Source: an uncultured Candidatus Saccharibacteria bacterium
GTDB lineage: Bacteria; Patescibacteriota; Saccharimonadia; Saccharimonadales; Saccharimonadaceae
Direction: 5' to 3'
Length of the DNA stretch: 5,884 nucleotides
NCBI GenBank assembly: GCA_947306315.1
Contig: CAMZGF010000042.1
Coordinates: 1-5,884, forward strand
Shown here piece after piece: positions 1 to 5,800 of this stretch. The first letter of the stretch is position 1, and each line of letters begins with the position of its first letter. Both the position numbers and the translations under genes were made by a program. The notes beneath the pieces are model-generated. The model had not been told where the DNA came from. It ran no database searches and was given only the letters and a program-made list of their open reading frames with translations.

Positions 1-388
1 CAATATCAAGCAACTTCAAACGTTTTACTTCCACTCTATAATGTCTTTCATAGCTATCGTGAGGCGTTTCCAAATCCGCAACCCTCTTGTGCCAATTCAC
101 ACACTCTGCTCGTTTTACCGTGTTGTATCCCTGCACAGTTCTAAAAGCCACCCCTACAGCTTTAACGAGCGTAATAGTAATCACAATTAAGAGATAGATC
201 GATCCACCAACCGGCCACACGATTGAAAGAATAACAAGAAGCAAAATCATAAAATATGCCATAAAACCTGGCAAAATCTCAAAAAACCTATATTTCCTTG
301 TTCTAAGACCTTGTGGAATTTCGTTGTCAGCCCAGTCGCTCTTCGTGTGCGGCTTAAATCTTGGCCCTTTTGCTTTCAGCTTTTTCAT
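1..388 (-). CDS. Membrane-anchored glycosyltransferase, N-terminal part (runs off the left edge)
   Basis: The first 129 residues are visible, from ATG at 388. A weak Shine-Dalgarno (AGG at 397-399, 8 nt from the ATG) lies just beyond the stop of the preceding gene. A basic N-terminus (MKKLKAKGPRFKPH) leads to RKYRFFEILPG at about 31-41. Two membrane helices follow, about 38-58 and 62-80, then a cytosolic stretch with VQGYNTVKRAECVNWHKR (85-102). From memory of the family, this layout of RYRxFExLPG, two helices and a GY..MK/VK.....W linker precedes the GT-A catalytic domain of family 2 glycosyltransferases in CPR bacteria. Such enzymes move a sugar from a nucleotide donor onto an envelope polysaccharide or lipid at the inner face of the membrane. 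The catalytic domain (DxD, Q/RxxRW) is outside the window, so the assignment depends on the N-terminal pattern alone. The gene starts 13 bp after the small membrane protein gene and is probably co-transcribed with it. It could instead be another two-helix membrane protein. Confidence 0.55.
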   Translation of the reverse strand, partial: MKKLKAKGPRFKPHTKSDWADNEIPQGLRTRKYRFFEILPGFMAYFMILLLVILSIVWPVGGSIYLLIVITITLVKAVGVAFRTVQGYNTVKRAECVNWHKRVADLETPHDSYERHYRVEVKRLKLLDI

Positions 389-401
389 TAAAGTTGCCTA
401 A

Positions 402-806
402 TTATCCCTCGCCGAGAAGTCTCACCAGCGTAATAAATGTTACAACTGCAAGCATAATTGAGAAAAAAACGAAATAGACAGCCATACCACTTCCCTTTTT
501 CTCAAAAATCTTCACTGCAATCAAATTATGCAATACGCCAAAGATAATTGCGAGCAAAGGAAAAGCAAATCTTTCTGTCCAAACGTCATCATGATAACCG
601 CCAGAGTTTGCCATTGAAGACCATTCACCGCCCTGATAACGACCGATATCACCATAAGACGTTTTCACAACTGTCGTACTTGAACCAAGATTAAATAAAG
701 AAAAGACAAACAATGCTATCGACACGACTGTCAAAATTACTTGTGCCGTCAAAAGCCCCTTGTGGCTTTCAAAAATCTTCTTCATATTTTCAGTAATATT
801 TTTCAT
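402..806 (-). CDS. Small three-helix membrane protein of unknown function
   Basis: This 134-residue protein has hydrophobic segments at about 19-40, 81-101 and 107-130. The loop between the first two (about 41-80) is polar, rich in Gly, Ser and Tyr, and contains VVKTSYGDIGRYQGGEW. By the positive-inside rule the N-terminus (KNITENMKK) is probably cytosolic and the 40-residue loop probably faces outward. I do not recognise a characterised family. The loop feels familiar from hypothetical proteins of Saccharibacteria, but that is recollection only. The start at 806 has no Shine-Dalgarno. An extended -10 nearby predicts a leader of about 7 nt. The in-frame ATG at codon 8 (785) is an alternative start, also without a Shine-Dalgarno. 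The gene lies 28 bp after polA and 13 bp before the glycosyltransferase, so an envelope role beside the latter is the best guess. No catalytic motif is visible. Confidence 0.75.
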   Translation of the reverse strand: MKNITENMKKIFESHKGLLTAQVILTVVSIALFVFSLFNLGSSTTVVKTSYGDIGRYQGGEWSSMANSGGYHDDVWTERFAFPLLAIIFGVLHNLIAVKIFEKKGSGMAVYFVFFSIMLAVVTFITLVRLLGEG

Positions 807-819
807 AACCGTTATTCAC

Positions 820-828
820 ATTATACCA
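820..828 (-). promoter_or_regulatory. Extended -10 promoter for the small membrane protein and glycosyltransferase
   Basis: On the minus strand the sequence reads TGGTATAAT, a perfect TGnTATAAT extended -10 (hexamer 825-820). With normal spacing transcription would begin near 813, giving a leader of about 7 nt before the ATG at 806. No good -35 is seen; TTGGGG at 850-845 sits 19 bp away and is poor. The hexamer lies between the two genes, while the putative -35 is inside the 3' end of polA. The two membrane genes can therefore be made independently of polA. Confidence 0.65.
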
Positions 829-834
829 CAGTTA

Positions 835-3282
835 TCAGAGTTCACCCCAATTCGTTCCCGTCGTTACCTCAACCGCTAACCTGATTGGAAGTTCTGGCGC
901 AATTCCTTCCATTGTTTCTTTGAGAAGTTTAGAAACCTCATTTTTATCCGCTTCATCACACTCGACGATAATCGAATCGTGAATCTGCAAAATCTGTCTT
1001 GCAGTTTTTGGCAGCAATTTATCAATTCTTATCATCGCACGCTTCATCAAATCAGCTTCAGTTCCCTGAATTGGCATATTCTGCGCAGCTCTCTCAGCTG
1101 CCATTCTTACCACAAAATTCGAAGTTTTCACATCTGGCGTTGGGCGACGACGACCAAACAATGTTTCGACATAACCCTCAGTTTTCGCCATTTCCAGCGT
1201 CTTACTAAGAAAGTCTTTAATTGGGCTACGAACCCTGAAATAATCATCAATAAACTCCTTTGCCTCATAGAAGCTCATCCCCGCTGCATCAGCCAAGCCT
1301 TTCGGGCTCATTCCGTACATTACGCCGAAATTAATTACCTTCGCAGCACGGCGCTGCTCTTTTGTTACTGCTTCCATTGGAATATTGAACACTTCACTCG
1401 CAGTCTTTGTATGAATATCAACACCCGAGTTAAAGTTCTCAATCAACTTCTCATCTCCAGACAGAGCTGCGGCCAAACGCAATTCAAATTGCGAATAATC
1501 TGCCGATACGAAGGTTTTCCCAGGACGTGCGATAAAACCTTTGCGAATTTCCTTACCAATTTCTGTACGAACTGGTATATTCTGTAAATTCGGGTTTACG
1601 CTTGAAAGCCTTCCGGTTGCCGTTACATCCTGAGTAAAGGTAGTATGGATTACGTCATTTTCATCCGCAAGCGTTGGAAGTGGAAGGATATATGTCGATA
1701 ACAGCTTTGAACTTTCCCTGTATTCAACAATTAGAGGTATTACTTCATGCTCATTCATTAGCTTTTCAAGTTCTTTCGCCCCTGTCGAGAAGCCCTTCTT
1801 TGTCCTCTTTATCCCCTTTGTCGAAAGACCTAATTTTTCGAACAGCACTTCAGAAAGTTGTACTGGTGAATTTACATTAAAGATTACACCAGCAGCTGTA
1901 TAAATTTTTTGTTCAACTTCCGAAACCTTCTTTTCAAACTCTACTCGAAGCTTCTCAAAGTGATCTTTATCAATCTTAATTCCCTGTTTTTCCATCTTAT
2001 AAAGCACTGGAATCATTGGTAAATCATAGTCTAGATAGATTCTTTCGAGCTTTTCATTCTCGCTGAGTTTAACTCTCTGTTCGCGATATCTTTCTTCGTT
2101 ATTTTCATTAAAACCAAACCCAAGTTGTGCATCATTCTCCTTTCTCTTGAGCGGGTTCAAGAGAAAATCTGCCTGGTTCAAGTCCCAATACTTCGCACCA
2201 TCAAAAATCTTTGCCGCAAAATCTTCATTGGCATGCATCTCGATCTTGATATCATCTCTAATAATCAAGCCTTCCGGGATTTCAATTTCTTTAGCTTTCT
2301 TCGGAAGTTCTTTCTTTGCGTTCACTTCCCCCATAATTTTTCTAATTCTCGCCTCTACCTCTTCATGTTTCTTCTTTGGAGCTTCAGGATCAAGTTTATC
2401 AAGTTCTGCATTATATTTTCTAACAAGCGAGAAAAATTCCAAATGCTTTAACGCGTCCACAATTCGGTTCTTATCAATCACAAGATCAGGCACATCTTCG
2501 AGCTCTACTGGTGCATCAAACATAATCTCAGCGAGTTTTCTTGACATATACGCTGACTCTTTTCCTTCAATTAACTTCTTCTGCGTTGCGCCCTTAATCT
2601 CATCTATATGTTCATAAATGCCATCAAGAGTACCATAGTCATTAAGAAGCTTTACTGCCCCTTTCTCACCGATTCCAGGTACACCAGGAATATTATCCGA
2701 ATTATCACCTTTAATCGACTTCAAATCAAGAAACTGCGTCTTTTTTATCCCGTATTTTGATTCCACTGCCGCAACATCAAGTTCCTCAAGCTCCGAAAAA
2801 CCCTTCAAAAGACGATACATTCTCGTGTTATCGTCAACAATCTGAAGCATATCAAGATCAGAGGAAACGATATATGTTTCCCATTTGCACACCCCGTTTT
2901 CGTCGAGGTCGTCATCCGCCTGTTTCGAAAGAGTACCGATAATATCGTCTGCTTCATAATTATCGCATTCCATGAACCCCCATCCAAACGAGTCAATCAG
3001 ATCTCTAAGAAGTGGGATTTGCGCATAAAAATCCTCTGGCGGTTTTACACGTCCAGCCTTATACTCCGGATAGATCTCAAGCCTCTTCTTTGTTGACGTA
3101 TGGGCTTTATCCCACGCTACAACCACCTTTGTAGGAGAAAGTTTGCGAACGATTTCCATCGCAATCGTCGCAAATCCATATACACCAGATGTAGGCGTTC
3201 CATCGGAGCGTGAAAGGTTCCCCATCGCATAATAACCGCGATAAAATACGCTTTTCCCGTCGATGATTACCAGCCTATTCAT
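835..3282 (-). CDS. polA: DNA polymerase I (5' nuclease and polymerase; eroded 3'-5' exonuclease domain)
   Basis: PolA fills gaps and removes RNA primers during lagging-strand synthesis and excision repair. The 815 residues hold the following. (1) A 5' nuclease/flap domain, about 1-290, with the expected acidic residues: D8 in IIDGKS, D58 in AWDKA, EADD at 110-113, SSDLD at 140-144 and KGDNSDNIPGVPGIGEKGA at 191-209 (helix-hairpin-helix). (2) A short middle region, about 295-410. (3) A polymerase domain, about 411-815. In it, motif A is DYSQFELR (595-602). Motif B runs R644, K648, F652, Y656 (matching E. coli R754, K758, F762, Y766). TATGRLSS is at 553-560, and motif C is QIHDS (766-770, catalytic D769). 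The middle region is far shorter than the roughly 200-residue proofreading domain of E. coli and lacks its DxE motif; only a remnant resembling its second half (WDLNQADFLLNP, 366-377) remains. The start at 3282 follows AGGAGG and places D8 correctly. The C-terminal NWGEL then TGA matches the family end. Confidence 0.97.
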   Translation of the reverse strand: MNRLVIIDGKSVFYRGYYAMGNLSRSDGTPTSGVYGFATIAMEIVRKLSPTKVVVAWDKAHTSTKKRLEIYPEYKAGRVKPPEDFYAQIPLLRDLIDSFGWGFMECDNYEADDIIGTLSKQADDDLDENGVCKWETYIVSSDLDMLQIVDDNTRMYRLLKGFSELEELDVAAVESKYGIKKTQFLDLKSIKGDNSDNIPGVPGIGEKGAVKLLNDYGTLDGIYEHIDEIKGATQKKLIEGKESAYMSRKLAEIMFDAPVELEDVPDLVIDKNRIVDALKHLEFFSLVRKYNAELDKLDPEAPKKKHEEVEARIRKIMGEVNAKKELPKKAKEIEIPEGLIIRDDIKIEMHANEDFAAKIFDGAKYWDLNQADFLLNPLKRKENDAQLGFGFNENNEERYREQRVKLSENEKLERIYLDYDLPMIPVLYKMEKQGIKIDKDHFEKLRVEFEKKVSEVEQKIYTAAGVIFNVNSPVQLSEVLFEKLGLSTKGIKRTKKGFSTGAKELEKLMNEHEVIPLIVEYRESSKLLSTYILPLPTLADENDVIHTTFTQDVTATGRLSSVNPNLQNIPVRTEIGKEIRKGFIARPGKTFVSADYSQFELRLAAALSGDEKLIENFNSGVDIHTKTASEVFNIPMEAVTKEQRRAAKVINFGVMYGMSPKGLADAAGMSFYEAKEFIDDYFRVRSPIKDFLSKTLEMAKTEGYVETLFGRRRPTPDVKTSNFVVRMAAERAAQNMPIQGTEADLMKRAMIRIDKLLPKTARQILQIHDSIIVECDEADKNEVSKLLKETMEGIAPELPIRLAVEVTTGTNWGEL

Positions 3283-3286
3283 CTTT

Positions 3287-3292
3287 CCTCCT
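3287..3292 (-). promoter_or_regulatory. Strong Shine-Dalgarno of polA
   Basis: AGGAGG on the minus strand lies 4 nt before the polA ATG (3282) and just after the TAA of the P-loop gene (3299-3297). It fixes the polA start and suggests the two genes share one mRNA, with polA translated through its own ribosome site. Confidence 0.85.
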
Positions 3293-3296
3293 AAGT

Positions 3297-3878
3297 TTAG
3301 AACTCAATTTTCTTCAAAACGTCGTCAACCCGAATCTCAAGTTCTTCAATCGAAGAATTATTAAGAAGATAATAGTCAGCTATCGCAATTGGACCGCCTT
3401 TTTCAAGATTCTCAATCTCCGAACGATCCCTCTCTTGAATTTCTTCCGTATTGAATGGCCTTTCTGGTCTCTTAGCGACACGCTTGTGCCTCAAGAATTT
3501 ATCTACCACAACTGCCACCACTGAAATCTGGCCCGGAAACTCTTTCTTCAGAATTTTGTACTCTGTCCAAGTATAAAGACCATCGAGTACAATTCTCTTC
3601 TGGCCGGCATTAATTAAGTTCTTTACCTCATTTACAACTTGTAAAACTACCCAATCTTTACCTTCAGTCTCACGAATCATCTCGCGGAACTGTTTCTCAT
3701 TGTCAGGAGTAATTTCAATTCCCCTATTCCTCATTTCCTTCAAAATCATTCCCCCGAAATAAACCTTTGGATAACCGAGGCCTGTGAGATGATCAACAAC
3801 TACCGACTTACCGGAGCCAGACATTCCAACTACTGCTAGTATTTTTACATCTTTATCTTTTATCTGCTTTTCTTCCAT
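3297..3878 (-). CDS. P-loop kinase-like protein (dephospho-CoA kinase / UPF0200-like fold)
   Basis: This 193-residue P-loop NTPase is of the nucleoside/nucleotide-kinase type. VGMSGSGKS at 17-25 is the Walker A. YFGGMILKEMRNRG (40-53) with ITPDNE (56-61) matches the substrate-side helix of the UPF0200 family. IVLDGLYTWTEYKIL (96-110) is the Walker-B-like strand and following helix. HKRVAKRPERPFNTEEIQERD (131-151) is a lid with several arginines. ADYYLLNNSSIEELEIRVD (167-185) is close to the ADYxIxNxGSxEEL ending shared by CoaE and UPF0200. These similarities are from memory of the families. CoaE makes CoA by phosphorylating dephospho-CoA, but UPF0200 members have no certain substrate, so I give no gene symbol. 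The start at 3878 is the only usable one: no in-frame ATG, GTG or TTG lies between it and the stop of the gene before. It has no Shine-Dalgarno and appears leaderless. polA follows after 14 bp. Confidence 0.8.
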   Translation of the reverse strand: MEEKQIKDKDVKILAVVGMSGSGKSVVVDHLTGLGYPKVYFGGMILKEMRNRGIEITPDNEKQFREMIRETEGKDWVVLQVVNEVKNLINAGQKRIVLDGLYTWTEYKILKKEFPGQISVVAVVVDKFLRHKRVAKRPERPFNTEEIQERDRSEIENLEKGGPIAIADYYLLNNSSIEELEIRVDDVLKKIEF

Positions 3879-3884
3879 ACATCT

Positions 3885-3893
3885 AGTATAACA
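3885..3893 (-). promoter_or_regulatory. Extended -10 promoter giving a leaderless P-loop kinase/polA transcript
   Basis: The minus strand reads TGTTATACT, a TGnTATAcT extended -10 with its hexamer at 3890-3885. Six nucleotides separate the hexamer from the ATG at 3878, so the standard -7 to +1 distance places the start of transcription on the A of the start codon. No -35 is evident. The site fits in the 24-bp gap after the preceding gene. Confidence 0.65.
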
Positions 3894-3902
3894 CGAAAGA
3901 GC

Positions 3903-4298
3903 CTAGAAATGACGGCATAAGGACCTCCCTTTTTGTGCCGCTTCATCGACCAAATTCTTTATTTTTGAAATTTGCTCAACATCATGGATCCTAATAAAGT
4001 AGAAATTCCTTTTTGTGTTATATCTCAAAGATCTTGAGAGAATAAATAAAATTCTCTCATCTATCAACAAATACCTTCCTCTAAAGTTATTTGTCTCAAA
4101 AAATTCGACTTTAGATGCGAAAGCTTTTCTTCTCTTCACATTCCGCATCTGCGTCATTATTCTATTCTTCGAACAGATAGTTACTTTTACATCCTCTGGC
4201 TTTTTACTAAGCACAGCAAACGTTTGCTCATCAACAAAATCATCGACTAATGCGATCGTTTTGCTGGCGAGGTTAAGTGTTTTAGTGATGTCACACAT
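3903..4298 (-). CDS. Small phospholipase-D-fold-like protein with degenerate active site
   Basis: This 131-residue protein is probably cytosolic, with no signal peptide or membrane helix. ASKTIALVDDFVDEQTFAVLSK (11-32), then VKVTICSK (37-44) and FRGRYLLIDERILFILSRSL (72-91), follows the strand order of PLD-superfamily domains found at the C-terminus of some ORF6N/KilA-N-type proteins. From memory those read roughly ILIDxYxDxxxLxLLSK, then VxIxTK, then HDRFLIIDxxxxxHxGxSL. Here the catalytic His of the H-D-R/H-x-K motif is replaced (F-R-G-R), so hydrolase activity is unlikely. The central part (44-64) is rich in Lys and Arg, which would suit nucleic-acid binding, but that is inference. An in-frame TAA lies three codons upstream, so the ATG at 4298 is the only start and no N-terminal DNA-binding domain is fused. 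The ribosome site is weak (AAAAGAAG). Its stop is 24 bp before the P-loop gene. The family call is moderate. Confidence 0.55.
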   Translation of the reverse strand: MCDITKTLNLASKTIALVDDFVDEQTFAVLSKKPEDVKVTICSKNRIMTQMRNVKRRKAFASKVEFFETNNFRGRYLLIDERILFILSRSLRYNTKRNFYFIRIHDVEQISKIKNLVDEAAQKGRSLCRHF

Positions 4299-4302
4299 CT
4301 TC

Positions 4303-4323
4303 TTTTAATCAAAAAGATTAAAA
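4303..4323. repeat. Perfect 8-bp inverted repeat just upstream of the PLD-like gene
   Basis: Arms TTTTAATC (4303-4310) and GATTAAAA (4316-4323) flank a loop of five A (plus strand). On the minus-strand mRNA the hairpin ends 4 nt before the ATG at 4298 and overlaps the weak ribosome site. It is AT-only except for one G-C pair, so it is a poor terminator. It would fit an operator or a start-site hairpin better. Confidence 0.6.
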
Positions 4324-4360
4324 CAAGCCGTGGTCAGTTCTGTGTTTTTACCACTTTTAT

Positions 4361-4387
4361 CTTATAAGCTATTGAAAATTTTTGCAA
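4361..4387 (-). promoter_or_regulatory. Weak promoter candidate for the PLD-like gene
   Basis: On the minus strand TTGCAA (4387-4382) and TATAAG (4366-4361) are 15 bp apart. Unlike the other four promoters in the window this one has no TG extension, and the spacing is short. It is the best candidate in the 91-bp gap but may be chance in AT-rich DNA. The gene could instead be read through from the surface protein gene. Confidence 0.25.
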
Positions 4388-4389
4388 GC

Positions 4390-5715
4390 TTAAGCCTTTT
4401 CCCAAGGCTTCTTCATAATATTATTTTTTACCCTAAGTATTGCGTCTTTCTCAGCTTGCCTCTGTTTCTTACTCCTATTAATTCTAATAATCACGAAAAC
4501 TGATAAAAGTGAGAGCAAAAATGCTCCGCTAGATATACCAAGCATTACGTAAAGAGCGGTTTTATCTTCTGGCTCTTCTTCGACAACTGGCTTCATTAGT
4601 TCTGTGGTCTCTGTTGAAAAATCGTATTCCCATTCTTCCCACTTACCAATATTTATCTTTGCTTCTGCGCCATTAACAAACAGTCTATGCCCATTTGCAT
4701 AAATATTTGCATTATCACGAACTTCGTTTAAAAGCGTTGAAACATAACTATCTTCCGTCAATATTAAACGAGATTTCATATCAAGCATAAGATCAACTCT
4801 CTTAGCCTTATTATCTGGGTTTATTGCTCCATATAAGGACGAACGCTGTAGAAGGTTTAATCTAAGGACCGATAAACCATCGACGCGAAGAACTCCTTCC
4901 ATTGGCTGATACTTAGTTGTAAAATCTACATCACCGCCATTATTATTCTTCTTTCCCCATTTTGAAGCTGCAATTCGTAAAATTGCTCCATCTTTATCGT
5001 CATTTGCAAGTGTAGTTCTCTCTAACGAAATTCTTGCCGATGCGTTAGTAACAAAGAAAACATCGCCTTTCTTGTTTTTAATATCAGTCATATTCACTGA
5101 CACAATCGAAGCCTCGTCATCCATGCTCTTTGCCGATGAATTATGGATAGAGATAACCGTATTTGTTTCAAATTTAGAATTATCAATCTTGATTGAACCG
5201 CCATCAACTATCATAGCGCCTTCCGAAACATCCGTTTCTATCTCAACACCATCAAGAATGATAGTTCCACCATCGACTGCTTTTGCTGCAGTCGACCCTT
5301 CTTTTTTAGTCGTAATAGCGGTATCCGAAGAGATATCAATCGTTGAGTCACCATAGGCCACTGCCGCACTAGAATTCTTTCCATTCGTCATTATTGTGCT
5401 ATTCATTATTTTTATCTTTGAAGAATCTATGGACAGAACTGCTGCATTCGTACCATAATGATATTCGTCTTCTCTAGAATTATCATCACCAGATTTAACA
5501 ATCTGAGACTTCGAAAAATTAACTGTGCCACTCTTTGCCAAAATTGCGTTCTCGCCGACCTTAGTCGACTCAAACATTCTATCTGTTATGGATATCGATT
5601 TCTTGTATTCATTCTTGCTCATCGGTTCAGCATAGACATTTACCGAAGAAGCCAAGAGAAACGACAAAAAAACAGCACTTAAAACACCGATTCTAAAAAC
5701 AACCTTCTTGTTCAT
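4390..5715 (-). CDS. Secreted beta-helix surface protein with C-terminal membrane anchor
   Basis: Numbered from the ATG at 5715 (441 residues). A signal peptide has a basic start (MNKKVVFRIG), a hydrophobic core (about 11-23) and a likely cleavage at VYA-EP (29/30). From about 54 to 250 come irregular short-strand repeats rich in Ile, Val, Asn, Ser and Gly, with rungs such as SKIKIMNSTIMTNG, STIDISSDTAITTK, GTIILDGVEIETD and GSIKIDNSKFETN. These suggest a right-handed parallel beta-helix. Next are VFFVTNASARISL (219-231), a WG..NNNGGDV segment (253-263), YGAINPDN (295-302), LTEDSYVSTL (319-328) and IYANGHRLFVNG (338-349). The same series occurs, from memory, in large uncharacterised surface proteins of gut and oral bacteria. 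An acidic linker (VVEEEPED) precedes a membrane helix (about 386-411) and a basic cytosolic tail. The mature part should thus be outside, tethered to the membrane. A role in adhesion or host-cell contact is inference. There is no LPXTG or S-layer motif. Confidence 0.8.
   Translation of the reverse strand: MNKKVVFRIGVLSAVFLSFLLASSVNVYAEPMSKNEYKKSISITDRMFESTKVGENAILAKSGTVNFSKSQIVKSGDDNSREDEYHYGTNAAVLSIDSSKIKIMNSTIMTNGKNSSAAVAYGDSTIDISSDTAITTKKEGSTAAKAVDGGTIILDGVEIETDVSEGAMIVDGGSIKIDNSKFETNTVISIHNSSAKSMDDEASIVSVNMTDIKNKKGDVFFVTNASARISLERTTLANDDKDGAILRIAASKWGKKNNNGGDVDFTTKYQPMEGVLRVDGLSVLRLNLLQRSSLYGAINPDNKAKRVDLMLDMKSRLILTEDSYVSTLLNEVRDNANIYANGHRLFVNGAEAKINIGKWEEWEYDFSTETTELMKPVVEEEPEDKTALYVMLGISSGAFLLSLLSVFVIIRINRSKKQRQAEKDAILRVKNNIMKKPWEKA
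4392..4410. repeat. 7-bp hairpin straddling the stop of the surface protein gene
   Basis: Perfect arms AAGCCTT (4392-4398) and AAGGCTT (4404-4410) enclose a 5-nt loop. In the minus-strand mRNA the hairpin overlaps the last codons and the TAA. The sequence after it is A-rich then TTTT, not a clean U-tract, so it is at best a weak terminator or a 3'-end stabiliser. Confidence 0.4.
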
Positions 5716-5720
5716 TTTTT

Positions 5721-5725
5721 CTCCT
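5721..5725 (-). promoter_or_regulatory. Shine-Dalgarno fixing the surface protein start at 5715
   Basis: AGGAG on the minus strand ends 5 nt before ATG 5715. The longest open frame would begin at a TTG at 5733. That start would put this ribosome site inside the coding region and would lie before the predicted transcription start near 5730, so 5715 is preferred. Confidence 0.85.
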
Positions 5726-5736
5726 ATACACAATAT

Positions 5737-5745
5737 ATTATATCA
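5737..5745 (-). promoter_or_regulatory. Extended -10 promoter of the surface protein gene
   Basis: The minus strand reads TGATATAAT, a perfect TGnTATAAT with its hexamer at 5742-5737. The predicted start of transcription is near 5730, leaving a leader of about 15 nt that carries the AGGAG. No -35 is convincing at 16-18 bp. Confidence 0.7.
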
Positions 5746-5780
5746 GATAACCATAAGAATTACCTTAAAAGATAAAGATA

Positions 5781-5789
5781 TGGTATAAT
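5781..5789 (+). promoter_or_regulatory. Extended -10 promoter of tRNA-Thr
   Basis: TGGTATAAT on the plus strand is a perfect TGnTATAAT (hexamer 5784-5789). Transcription is predicted to start near 5796, which leaves a 5-nt 5' leader for RNase P before the mature end at 5801. No clear -35 is present. It diverges from the surface protein promoter about 40 bp away. Confidence 0.7.
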
Positions 5790-5800
5790 CTTCAAAGGAT

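Noticed and set aside
835..837. TGA as a glycine codon, as in Gracilibacteria/SR1.
   Set aside because: TGA ends polA right after the conserved NWxEL-type ending, and the other genes need no TGA readthrough.
979..1587. A 202-codon open frame on the plus strand inside polA, and shorter plus-strand frames at 1674-1880, 2125-2451, 2147-2617 and 2757-2942.
   Set aside because: They lie opposite a clearly real polA, their translations are low-complexity or rich in Ser, Phe, Cys and His with no motif, and none has a good ribosome site.
4015..4308. Plus-strand open frame opposite the PLD-like gene, and others at 5072-5356 and 5458-5682 opposite the surface protein gene.
   Set aside because: The minus-strand genes have recognisable domain order, a signal peptide and a membrane anchor. 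The plus-strand frames have no supporting start signals.
5716..5733. A TTG start at 5733 for the surface protein gene, adding six residues.
   Set aside because: It lies before the predicted transcription start and puts the AGGAG inside the coding region. The ATG at 5715 has ideal spacing to that AGGAG.
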